DNA of 64,000 nucleotides from Hevea brasiliensis (lineage: Eukaryota; Streptophyta; Magnoliopsida; Malpighiales; Euphorbiaceae), in assembly GCF_030052815.1 (NCBI RefSeq), contig NC_079500.1:4052298-4116297 (forward strand), in the 5' to 3' direction. Shown one piece after another: positions 10,676-20,611 of the stretch. Positions within the stretch are counted from its first letter, which is position 1; each line of letters starts with the position of its first letter. Under the pieces are notes generated by a model. The model was given only the letters and a program-made list of their open reading frames with translations. It made no database searches and had not been told where the DNA came from. Both the position numbers and the translations under genes were made by a program.

Positions 10676-11925
10676 TTTTCTTTTTGTTCTTCTTGCTGCG
10701 TTTGCTCTGTTTTATTGAGCTATGGATCTACTGGCTTTGAAAATATGCTGGGCCTCAGATAAGAGGTTGCTGAGAAGTAGCAAGCTCATTCAGTTTATCG
10801 AATTGGCAATCTAGTTGGGTACCAGCCGTCTGTTTCTTTATATATAAACAACAGAAGATTCTGGAATAGAGGCAGTTGCTCTTTCTTTTTTTGGTCTTCA
10901 AATCCATATTCTTTCCATTAGCATCCATATTCGACTAAATAAAAATCAGCTTATTTAAAAAAAAAATCGAATTTAAACTTAATTTTTAATCTCATTTAAT
11001 AAATAAATCGAACTTAAACTTAATAATATTTGGTACATTAAAGCTCACGAGCAGCTTATTTAACAAATTTGTTTGTAAAAATATTTATATTAATTATTAT
11101 ATTTTATTATTTTATAAATGTTTATTATTTTATAGAAAAAAATTCTAAAAATATGTATTATTTAAAATTATGATATCATTAATATATAAAATATATTTAT
11201 TAAATATAATTATTTACAATTTAAATTTATTTTTTAATGAAAATTAAGTTATTTTTTGATGAGTGCCAATAAAAATTAGTTAGTATGAACTTCATAATTA
11301 TAAACTTAAAATTCACTCTTAATGAGTTGAACTACTTTAGATTTAGGTTAAAGAATCAAGCTTGAGCTTCTATATATCATATTTCATGTTCGACACAAGT
11401 TTAGCTGTTTGAAAAAATTTTAATAAATTAAATATGAACTCCTTAAAAATCCACTCGGCTTGATTTGTTTATATGGGATTTGCTCTTCTTGCTGCGTCTG
11501 CCCTGTTTTATTGAGCCGTGGATCTACTGGCTTTGAAAAAAAACACTGGACCTCAGATAAGAGGTTGCTGGGAAGTCGCAAGCCCATCCAGTTTAACCAA
11601 TTGGACATTTCAGTCTATCCTTTTAATTTGATTATATTTTCAATTTTCTTTTATTGATTTTAAAAATATAATGGAATTTAGTTCTTTTCCCTTATGAAAA
11701 GAATTTGAATAAGAAAAATAAAATGGGAGAAATTAGATTTCTTTTGTTTTACTTTCCATTCATTTTTCTCAATCCATAGAGTTCAAATTTCACATGCTAA
11801 GAAACAATAATAAAATAGAAAAAAATAATAATAAAACATCAAATTTCATTAATTAAAATCCCAGATAATTGATTAAAAGGTAAGGCTATGATTATATTTG
11901 TCCTTAAAGACGCAGTAAGCTTACG
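10676..11925. other. 5' flank of F-box copy 1 with a second, gene-less copy of the same flank
   Basis: 10688-10812 is the F-box upstream segment (CTTCTTGCTGCGTYTGCYCTG, GAGCTATGGATCTACTGGC, CCTCAGATAAGAGGTTGCTG). A diverged second copy lies at 11483-11612 with no F-box reading frame beside it. Between them is very AT-rich DNA (10910-11440). 11690-11880 is shared with unit 2 (23000-23180). Small frames at 11420-11657 on both strands are translations of this flank and are not supported as genes. Confidence 0.6.
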
Positions 11926-12229
11926 TTACCTTGGAATTGATTTCCAATGCCAAAATGAGCCATCAATAGCCAAACCAAAGTAACAAGTTCTCCACCTTCG
12001 ATCATGGGAAGTTGCAGAGCAATGATTTGCAGCATATGACATCATCTCCACCCACACACTGCTCAGTATCTTCCATTTCTGTTCTTTCAATTTTTTCAGC
12101 TCTTTCGCTAACATACTTGCAGTGAACAATACAGATTTGCTTCCATGTCCCTTCACTTCTGTTGCCTTAAACCCTGTATTCACTTCAGGAATCATTTGAC
12201 ATGCTTTCTTTAGTTAATATGATCTTATG

Positions 12230-12782
12230 CCCATAAACCCAATTACACCCAAAAGAAATTATATAACATCAAACTGCTTATAGTAAATATATTAATTAGT
12301 GCCTCTCAGTCTCCTCTAGACATAACCTAATATATTTACTATTACAACACTACACCACAAATGGTGCCTTCAACTATATGGACTAGAGCCCTCTCATCAA
12401 TGGACAAGAATTCATTTCTCTTAAATTCTATGTCCTTTCTCCACCTTAAGCCGAAACATCTCTTTACTACAATGAGCAAGTGCCTCTCATCAATGAGCAG
12501 AGCCAAACTCTTAGTAATTGGCAATGCCGCTCTCTACAATGGGCAACAGCCTCACTCCATAAGCTGAAAGCCAAATAACCCTTTCCACCATTCTCCTATT
12601 TATAATGCTAATTCCCTCAATCTTAATCTGATTAGGAGTCCCACTCAATTTAGGAATAACACTAAAATAAGAGTTATACTTTATATAGAAAATATTCATC
12701 TATACCATTGAGAAATATTTCTCCTACTTAAATTAGGAAAAGGTCTCTTCAAATCTTACTAGGATTTTGAGTCATAATTCTA
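12230..12782. other. Unrelated ~550-bp segment replacing the middle of DUF4220/DUF594 copy 1
   Basis: Unit 2 runs from the block TATGATCTTATGCC (23578) through 600 bases of DUF594 coding sequence to GATTGAGATTATGGATC (24203). In unit 1 the same edges (TATGATCTTATGCC at 12219, GATTGAGATTATGGATC at 12786) enclose different DNA, with internal repetition of CTCTCATCAATGRRCARR (12393, 12486). The origin of this segment is not recognised. Short frames here (12342-12699) have no recognisable similarity. Confidence 0.55.
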
Positions 12783-13689
12783 ACAGATTGAGATTATGGA
12801 TCTTGCTTGGACATTCTTTGAAACAGTATCTTATCAAGTTATGGCCAGACACAAATTCAGACCACATGCAAAAAAGAACGGGTGCAGTCAAAGTTGTATG
12901 TTTGTCTGGTTCAAGATCAACCTTCTTTGATTTCTTTAGATTGAGAAAGTTTCTGAAGAGACTCAATGCCCATTGAGGTGATATTCTGAAGAGATTCAAT
13001 GCCCAATGAGGTGATCTTTCTCTAAGCCTAGTGAATTCCTCCAGGACAGTCACCACTGTCCAGTTTGAGTTTGAGAAAATGGCCATGAAGAATGATAATA
13101 TATCGAGTCCTATGGCACCAAACAGCAAAGAAAAAGTAAGCTTAACACCAAAATTGTTGAAAGCATACTTTTTTACCAAGAAATGGAAGATAGTAATGGA
13201 TACCATGACTGAACTAAATGATATGAAGTGGAAAAACATACCCCACTTGGAGTGAACAATCACTACTTTCATGTAGAGAACTTCATAGAAGAAGTTAAGC
13301 TCTCCTGCCATTATTTTGAAAGCATCTTCTGCAGATATGCTATTGAAAAAGTTTCGGCTCTCATCGCGCTCCTTGAAGCTGAGGATGAGATCAACAATAA
13401 GTCTCTTGAAGAGTTTGAAGAACTCGTAAGCCTCCTCCACCACTTTGACATCGTCTAAGCCTCTTTTTTCCTGACGCATATCCGTAACCTCGATTTCTCC
13501 TTTAGGTTCAGATAATTTCTTTTTTATGATTTCGTCTGATTTCTCTGAAAGTACCTCCGAAAGCTTGGCATAATTGACACCAGGATCTGGATTTTTGAGC
13601 ATGGAATCTCTGAATTTATCCTTGCTTGCAAAATACAAAGAAGTGCGCTCCAAATATTTGATTATCCCTGCTAGAAACAGGAGCGTTAT

Positions 13690-14221
13690 TGTAACATCCC
13701 GATCCATCTCCAGTTACTATTGTCCACTTTGGCCCGTAGGCTTCACGGATTTGTCCCTTGGGAGGTTTTGTTCCCAAAAGCACGCTAACCAGGTGAGAGA
13801 GGCTCCCACATATATGGTCCAAATCTTTCCTTTCCGTTTTCGATGTGGGACAGGAAATCCACTCCAGTGCGTAGCTAGTTGAACGAGCACGTCTCAATCC
13901 CATCCCTAAGTCATGACAAACCCACTAGCTTCCGCCTGGTGCATCCTCGCACCACACACCGTACTAGAGGGAGTCCAGCTCTAATGCCACATTATAACAA
14001 CCCGATCCATCTCCAGTTAGTATTGTCCACTTTAGCCTGTGGGCTTCACGGATTTGTCCCTTGGGAGATTTCGTTCCAAAAAGCGCGCTAACCAGGTGAG
14101 GAATGCTCCCACATATATGGCCCAAATGTTTCCTTCCCGTTTTCGATGTGAGACACGAAGTCCACTCTAGTGTGTAGCTGGTTGAACGAGCACGTCCCAA
14201 CCCCATCCCTAGGTTGTGACA
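13690..14221 (-). mobile_element. TRIM-type miniature LTR retrotransposon
   Basis: Two direct repeats of 229 bp (13690-13918 and 13993-14221) flank a 74-bp interior. Both carry CCCGATCCATCTCCAGTTA near their left ends, and the outer ends read TG (13690) and CA (14221). Read on the minus strand, the interior starts next to the right-hand LTR with TGGCATTAGAGC (13989-13978), close to the initiator-Met tRNA primer site TGGTATCAGAGC typical of plant TRIMs. There is no coding capacity, so mobilisation would need enzymes in trans. It interrupts DUF4220 copy 1 between the N-terminal block and GIIKYLERTS. I see no clean target-site duplication (GTTAT left, GCTGT right). Confidence 0.78.
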
Positions 14222-14474
14222 GCTGTTGGGATCATAACCCTATTTCTAGGAAGTGTATTGATGAACACATAACCAGTAGCAACGGCCTAGGTTATGAATG
14301 CAAGCAAGTGCCTAAGCCACAATTGGTTATCCTCACCAGAAAAAGCAGTGATAGTGTCTGGGCCACCAAGATGCACCAAAAGAAAAGGAGCCCAAAAGGC
14401 CAAGAGATCACCATTTTCATAAGAGCAAAGACAATCATCAGAAGGGTTGCTTTGGCTATTGAATATGGTTCCAT

Positions 14475-14659
14475 TAAAACTTTAGCTCCTTTGTTTTTTT
14501 TTCATTTATTTATTCAAATCGTCCTGATCTTCTCTTCATTTTTTTGTTACCCTGCTTTGTTTTTCTCCCTCCATGTTTATTTCCCTCTGTAACCACACTT
14601 TTTTTTTTCTTCTCTCATTCTATCTCTATTTTTTATCTTCTGATAAATGCTACAAGTTG
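14475..14659. other. Start of duplicated unit 2 (3' flank of F-box copy 2)
   Basis: From CATTAAAACTTTAGCTC the sequence parallels 8786-8960 and 25326-25510: the TTTTCTCCCTCCATG block, then CTGTAACCACACTTTTTTTT and ATAAATGCTACAAG. The DUF4220 fragment of unit 1 stops exactly here, so this marks a tandem-duplication breakpoint located inside that gene. Confidence 0.6.
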
Positions 14660-15160
14660 TGTCACACCCATTCTCCTAATTAAAACATGAGAAACCTAAA
14701 ACTAAACTATAGTTTTCTATAAATAACTGATCAGCTAACTATAAATACCTCATATAAACATAATTTTTTTATAGTGACTAATTAAAAATATTAATAAATC
14801 AATTTATATATTAAGACATCATACGTACAAATATTATTTTAGATTCAAATATTTAGAGAACTAGAAAGACCGAAATTGAAAGCAAAGAGAATAAAATTTT
14901 ACCTACTTTGGACCACACCCGAAGGTTGCCTATGTAGCTTCATTTTAACATGAAGAATCAGGTCCATGTAGCTCTCAAATCGCTTATAATTGACATTTCT
15001 ACTTTATAGTTTCTAATTATCAATTCTACTGCAAAATTCCGTTTCCAAATTCTTGACAAAAATTCTTCCTTGTTGTAAAATGGACATTTCCCTCGTTCAA
15101 ACACAAATTTCAACAAACAATTTTCAATTGAGACCAGCGCCCATCCAAAGTTTCACACAC

Positions 15161-15209
<49 letters not shown>
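15161..15209. repeat. (AAT)n microsatellite
   Basis: About sixteen uninterrupted ATA/AAT trinucleotides, ending in an AAC variant and followed by a short ATAG run. It lies inside the 2.25-kb insertion of unit 2. Confidence 0.95.
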
Positions 15210-15212
<3 letters not shown>

Positions 15213-16516
15213 TAATACATAGATAGATAGATATATAAAATCCATTCTCTAACTCATTTTATTTTATTTTCCCCTTTAGCATCACAAAGAATACCTGAAA
15301 TATTAGTATGTGGTTCGACCTACCACTTCATAATTTCCAAATTATGAATATGGTAGTGTGTCATTTAATCAACCTCAATTCCAACCTCACAGCCAAAGTT
15401 GATTTAATAATAATAAAATAGATATTTGACTCCAAATTCAGAATGATTACATATACACCAACTATAATAATACCCCACTGTCAAGAATTTCATGTGTCAT
15501 TCAATTAACTAGAATTTCTTATATACAGCCAAAAAGAATATCACAAAGCAATATTCGAGAATAAAATTTTAATTACATTTCACTTACCCTTGGAGAAATA
15601 AGGCTCAGATTATTGTTATATTTAAATACACAAATTTTACCTATTTTCAGCAAACATAATTTAGGTAAGCTCGTAAACAAGACACTAGTGAAAGACACTA
15701 GTCCCCTAGTTGAGCTTAGCAAATAGATGAAATATAAATTGTTAAAGTATTTAATCTTTAAGGTCCTATAAAGATACAAAGCTGAATGAATTGGAATAAT
15801 TAGAAATACACACACACACAAATGCAAGTAGTTGTTAAATCTTTTTTTTTTTTTTTTTTGAAGTGGCAGATTAAACAAGCTTAGAAAATTAATATTGTTC
15901 CACCTCAAAATTTCTTTTAATGCATAAATTCCTCCACCTAGCCTAACTCTTCACATATAGGTCATTAATAAATATTGCATTATCATCAGAGTAACAAGTT
16001 TTGTTTAAAAAAAAAAAATCATCAATCCCCAATTTCTCATACTAAAATTTCATACTCTACTAATTGATTGATTAGTTAGACACAAATCACGTCATCTCTT
16101 TAACGTTTCAATAGCATGGAAGAATGAGTAACAATTCTAATGACTTATTAATTTCATTCAGAGCTATTATACTCAGGCATCAATACCTAATCTAGTTTAA
16201 CTATTGCTTCAACATTATGAAAAGGGAAAAATACAAGAAAGAAATATAACCGGGTTACTGCTGGTGTGTGTGCTTCACTTATCTCCAACAAAATAGACTA
16301 TCTAGTGATGGTGATGAAAATAAGAGGCTTAACAGACCTTAATGGCAGCCTCCACATGTTGAATTTCATTGAAGCTTTATGAATTTGGAACCTTCAAGTT
16401 CTGTTCCCAAATATTCGATTTTCCTTTCTCTAATTCACAGTTGCCTTGCTTTGCTTCTCTACTGCGTTGGAGAACGATTGGATCACTTCTTTCCCTATTA
16501 TCGATCCTTGATTCCA

Positions 16517-16517
<1 letters not shown>

Positions 16518-16549
<32 letters not shown>
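16518..16549. repeat. (TC)n microsatellite
   Basis: Sixteen TC dinucleotides. They generate the Ser-Leu runs in overlapping frames here, which explains why those frames look protein-like. Confidence 0.95.
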
Positions 16550-16553
<4 letters not shown>

Positions 16554-17301
16554 TTAAGTCAATAAAGTCACAACTCGATTCCTTCATGAGATGGGGATGC
16601 CACAACGATGACTTGAGGTGGAGCAGCAGCTGATAAGATGCGATGAGGCGATGCCAAGGAGGAAGGAACTGCGGGGTGAGAGCTGCTGCTGCTGCTGCTG
16701 GGCCAAAGTTTGGAGTGAGGGCTAAGAAGGGAGGCAGATGAGAAAAATAAAGAATCGATGGTGAATTGTGAAGATCTTTCTTAAGTTTTGTTTTTATTAT
16801 TATTTTTAATTAATTCTTATTTAAATATCTCCCGCTCATTATTGTCGTTATATTGCCCTTTCTCTTTTCTTAGACTAACTAGAGTACTCTAGTCTTTCCA
16901 TCAAATTTCAACGCTTATTTTATTATAAATATTATTATTCACACAAATAAAAAAAATATAAAAATAATATTTATAGAATTAAATAAAAATATTTAAATTA
17001 TTAAAAAAATTTAAATTTAATATTTATATAATAAAATTTTTATTTTCATTTAGAAATATATTTTTTATAATATTATATTTTTCAAAAACTCCGCCTAAGT
17101 AGTTTGCGCTTAGCCGATCCAAAGCCCGTATAAAGAAGGAGGGTTGTGGTAGGTGACAACCAGTGTAAAAATTTCGTCACATCTTATGATATGGATTCAA
17201 ATGATATAAACGTTGGGGCGTCCTCTACTAACGACGCGCTACATCGGAGCCCGGGTGTAGTGAAAAATATGTAAGGGTGTAGGGCGTTCACCGAAAGCGA
17301 C

Positions 17302-18354
17302 GTGCCATGCCGGCGCCCGGGTGTGGTATTAAGTGAGCAAGGGTTCCCACATCATGGACGGGTGTGGGTAAAGAAGTTAGTCCATAGGATAGATAATAGA
17401 ACAGATAGTGAAACAGAACACAAAATAGACATAGAAAATAATAGAAGATATCATAAAAGGAGACCAATTAGGAAGGAACAGGATAGGAGGAGGATCAGGA
17501 TTGGTACTTGGAATGTTGGATCACTTACAGGAAAATTAATGGAGCTTGTGGATACCTTGGAAAGGAGAAGGGTGAATATTGCTTGCATTCAGGAGACTAA
17601 ATGGGTAGGAGAGAAAAGCAAAGAAGTGAGTAATTCAGGGTACAAACTGTGGTATACCGGAAAGGAGAGAAATAAGAACGGAGTGGGCATAATCATAGAT
17701 AGGACATTGAAAGACGCTGTAATAGGTAGGAGATAGAATTATACTAGTAAAGCTAGTACTAGAAGGAAAAATAATAAATGTAGTTAGTGCTTATGCCCCA
17801 CAAATAGGACTAGATAGTGAGAGTAAACAAAGGTTTTGGGAAGATATGGATGATTTAATGCAAAACATACCAAATGAAGAGGATATTTTCATTGGTGGAG
17901 ATTTGAATGGACATGTAAGAAGTGATAGGTAAGGCTATGAGAATGTTCATGGAGGTTTTGGTTTTGGTAGTTGAAATGAGGAGGGAAAATGCATCCTAGA
18001 TTTTGCTATAGCATACGACCTAATACTAGCAAATACCTACTTTATAAAAAGAGAGTCACATTTAGTGACTTTCAAAGTGGACAACATAGAAGCCAAATCG
18101 ACTTCCTTTTAATCAGGAAGACAAATAGTGCTCTATGCAAGGATTGCAAGGTCATTCCAGGAGAGGCTTTAACAAGTCAACATCAATTAGTGGTCTTGGA
18201 TGTCAAGTTTAGGAACAATTCAAGTAAGGTCAGAAGAAATAGTGTAGCTCAAACAAAGTGGTGGGAGTTCAAAGGAGTAAAGCAAGTGAAGTTCAAAAAT
18301 GAGCTTCTCGAGTCCGAAGCATGGAAGCTGAATATGGAGGCCAATGATATGTAG
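17302..18354 (+). pseudogene. LINE endonuclease (APE-type) region, broken
   Basis: Frame 17302-17736 carries the apurinic-endonuclease-like opening RIRIGTWNVGSLTGKLMEL, the catalytic-Glu block ACIQETKW and GVGIIIDR. After a frame change the sequence continues with VVSAYAPQIGLDSE (about 17780) and GGDLNGHVR (about 17898), holding the Asp-Leu-Asn signature. The frame at 17989-18354 carries SQIDFLLIRK and SQHQLVVLDV, the C-terminal Asp and His blocks. In this family the enzyme nicks target DNA to prime reverse transcription. Frameshifts near 17736 and stops near 17931 and 17974 inactivate it. Confidence 0.85.
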
Positions 18355-18720
18355 ATACAGATGGCATCAAAAATTAGAGAAGTAGCTAGAAAAGTACTTG
18401 GAGAGTCTAAAGGACATGGACCACCCTCAAAAGAGAGATGGTGGTAGAATGAGGAAATACAAAAGGCAGTGAAGAGAAAAAGAGAATGGTATAAGAAATT
18501 ACCTAAATGTGATAATAATGAGGCATATGAACAGTACAAGATAGCAAAGAAAGAGGCAAAAAAGGCAGTTAGTCAAGCAGGAGCATAGGCCTTTGAAAAG
18601 TTATATGAGAAACTTGGAAATAAAGAAGGGGAGAAAGATATTTATAGATTAGCAAGGAGGAGAGAAAGGAAATATCAAGATCTCAATCAGGTTAGGTGCA
18701 TTAAGGATAAAGAAGGAAAA

Positions 18721-20337
18721 TTGTTGGTGAAAGATGAGGACATTAAAGAAAGATGGAGAAATTATTTTAATGATCTTTTTAATAATAGTCAAAATGGTAA
18801 TAGTGTGAATATAGACTATAGAACGATAGAAAAGAATGTGAATTATACTAGAAGGATTAGATCTTTAGAAGTAAAGGAAGCACTTAAGAGAATGAAAGTT
18901 GGTAAAGCCTGTGGACCCGATGGAATACCAATTGAAGTGTGGAAGTATTTGGGAGATATGGGAGTGGCATGGTTAACTAAATTATTTAATAAGATTCTAA
19001 ACTCAAAGAAAATTCCTGATGAATGGAGAATGAGTATTTTAGTACCTATTTTTAAAAATAAAGGAGACATACAGAATTGCTCGAACTATAGGGGAATTAA
19101 ACTCATGAGCCATACTATGAAGTTGTGGGAGAGAGTTGTGGAGCATCGACTACGTCGTGATACTTCTATCTCTCTCAATCAATTTGGCTTTATGCCTGGT
19201 AGTTCAACTATGGAAGCGATCTTTCTCATTAGAAGCTTGATGGAGAAATATAGAGATGTGAAGAAAGATCTACACATGGTTTTTATTGATTTGGAGAAGG
19301 CTTATGATAGTGTTCCAAGAGATGTCCTATGGAGTGTGTTAGAACAAAAGAGGGTATCTATTAGGTACATACAAGTGTTGAAAGATATGTATGAAGGAGC
19401 AACTACTATTGTGCGCACAGTGGGAGGGGACACAAGAGATTTTTCGATCTCAATTGGATTACACCAAGGATCAGCTATAAGCCCTTACCTTTTTTACATT
19501 AGTTTTAGATGAATTGACGAAACATATACAAGAGCATATTCCTTGGTGCATGATGTTTGCGGATGATATTGTTCTGATAGATGAGACACGAGAAGAAGTC
19601 AATAGAAAGCTACAGCTTTGGAGAAGTACTCTAGAGTTAAAGAGCTTTAAGTTAAGTAGAACGAAGACAGAATACATGCATAGCAAGTTCAGTGAAGGCC
19701 AAACTGGTGATAGGGAAGGAGTTAGTTTGGATGGAGTGGAACTGTCCCAAAGTAATCACTTTAAATATCTCAGCTCAGTCCTTCAAGTAGATGGGGGATG
19801 TGAGGAGAATGTTAGTCATAGATTAAAGCCGGATGGTTGAAGTGGAGACGTGCCACGGGAGTTTTATGTGATCGCAAGATTCCCAATAAGTTGAAAGGAA
19901 AATTTTACCGTACAGCCATACGACCGGCTATGTTATATGGTAGTGAGTGTTGGGCATTGAAGGAGTCGTATGCGTCTAAGATAAGAGTTGCAGAGATGAG
20001 AATGTTAAGGTGGATGAGTGGCCATACTAGACTAGATAAAGTCCGTGATGAGAGTATTAGAGAAAAGATAGGAGTGGTACCAATTGAGGATAAGTTGAGA
20101 GAAGGGAGATTGAGGTGGTTTGGTCATGTGAAGCGTAGACATACGGAGGCTCTAGTTAGACAAGTAGAGCACATTAGGTTAAAGGATAAAAAGAAAAAAA
20201 GGAGTAGACCTAAATTGACTTGGAGGAGAGTAGTACAACATGACCTAGAAGCATTACAAATTCCTGAGGATTTAACCCAAAATCATTTAGAGTGGAGAAA
20301 GCGAATTCATATAGCCGACCCCAAATTTTTAGGATAA
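18721..20337 (+). pseudogene. LINE reverse transcriptase region, broken
   Basis: Frame 18721-19512 contains non-LTR RT blocks: KVGKACGPDGIPIEVWKYLG, LVPIFKNKGDIQNCSNYRGI, SLNQFGFMPGSSTMEAIFLI and MVFIDLEKAYDSVPRDVLW (first catalytic Asp). A frame change near 19500 leads to WCMMFADDIVLIDET, the catalytic FADD box, at 19537-19580. After a stop near 19838 the C-terminal region continues to 20337 with YGSECWALKESYASKIRVAE and LRWFGHVKRR, typical of RTE elements. The enzyme would copy its own RNA at a nicked target. The breaks argue for loss of function. Confidence 0.9.
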
Positions 20338-20611
20338 AGGCTTAGTTGAGTTGAGTATTATATTTTTCAAAAAATATAGTTCAACTAATTAGTTTTATTA
20401 AAAATAGAGAGATCGTATAATAATTTGATTGATATTAAAATTTATTGATTAATAAAAAATTTGCAGGTGGACACATTTATTCATATATGCAAGTATCTAT
20501 ACATTACACATTTATTCATATGTGCAAGTATCTATATATGCAATTATCAGGACTAAAATATGTACGATACGGCTACTTCTGGTCGAAACTAGCGCAAGAA
20601 GACCATTTGCT

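Larger units (their letters stand above)
11926..14474 (-). pseudogene. DUF4220/DUF594 membrane protein pseudogene, copy 1
   Basis: Fragments appear in the expected order on the minus strand. 14220-14480, in a frame without its own Met, encodes the N-terminal hallmark FLLVHLGGPDTI, then a block ending NQLWLRH. 12772-13707 encodes GIIKYLERTSLYFASKDKF, DPGVNYAKLSEVLS, EAYEFFKLFKRLIVDLILSF and hydrophobic segments such as FGVKLTFSLLFGAIGLDILS (DUF4220). 11926-12195 encodes the C-terminal DUF594 part (VLFTASMLAKELKKLKEQKW, VWVEMMSYAANHC). These plant families are multi-pass membrane proteins of unknown biochemical role. The gene is broken three times: a TRIM element at 13690-14221, replacement of the central ~600 bases by unrelated sequence (12230-12782), and loss of the first ~100 codons at the duplication breakpoint. 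Not functional. Confidence 0.8.
14660..16915 (+). mobile_element. ~2.25-kb insertion in unit 2, LTR-like left end
   Basis: Units 1 and 3 continue from ATAAATGCTAYAAGYTKT directly into AAAAAGATTAATAAGTTG; unit 2 instead shows TGTCACACCCATTCTCC and about 2.25 kb of unmatched DNA before homology resumes near 16915-17040. TGTCACACCC is the same style of LTR start as the R and S families in this window. It contains an (AAT)n tract, a poly-T run and a (TC)n tract. I cannot define the right end and see no TSD. The frames at 15573-15908 and 16369-16633 are low complexity and not supported as genes. Confidence 0.45.
17089..20355 (+). mobile_element. Complete RTE-type LINE (non-LTR retrotransposon), 18-bp TSD
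   Basis: Perfect direct repeats TATTATATTTTTCAAAAA flank the element at 17071-17088 and 20356-20373. Between them are a ~210-bp 5' leader with two related motifs (GGAGCCCGGGTGTAGTG at 17249, GGCGCCCGGGTGTGGT at 17312), an endonuclease region, a reverse transcriptase region, and a short tail ending GTTGAGTTGAGT instead of poly(A). The order and the microsatellite-like tail fit plant RTE elements, often annotated as craniofacial development protein 2-like. Stops and frameshifts break the frame at least five times, so it is no longer autonomous. It sits in the 3' flank of F-box copy 2, in sequence continuous in units 1 and 3, and therefore postdates the duplication. Confidence 0.92.

Noticed and set aside
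13990..14221. Cassandra-type TRIM carrying a 5S rRNA promoter
   Set aside because: A TTAGCGTGCTTTTGGG-like word on the minus strand recalled 5S sequence, but the rest of the 5S internal control region is not visible.
16369..16633. Two overlapping plus-strand frames with Ser-Leu runs
   Set aside because: The repetitive part is a (TC)n microsatellite, and both frames lie in the unit 2 insertion.
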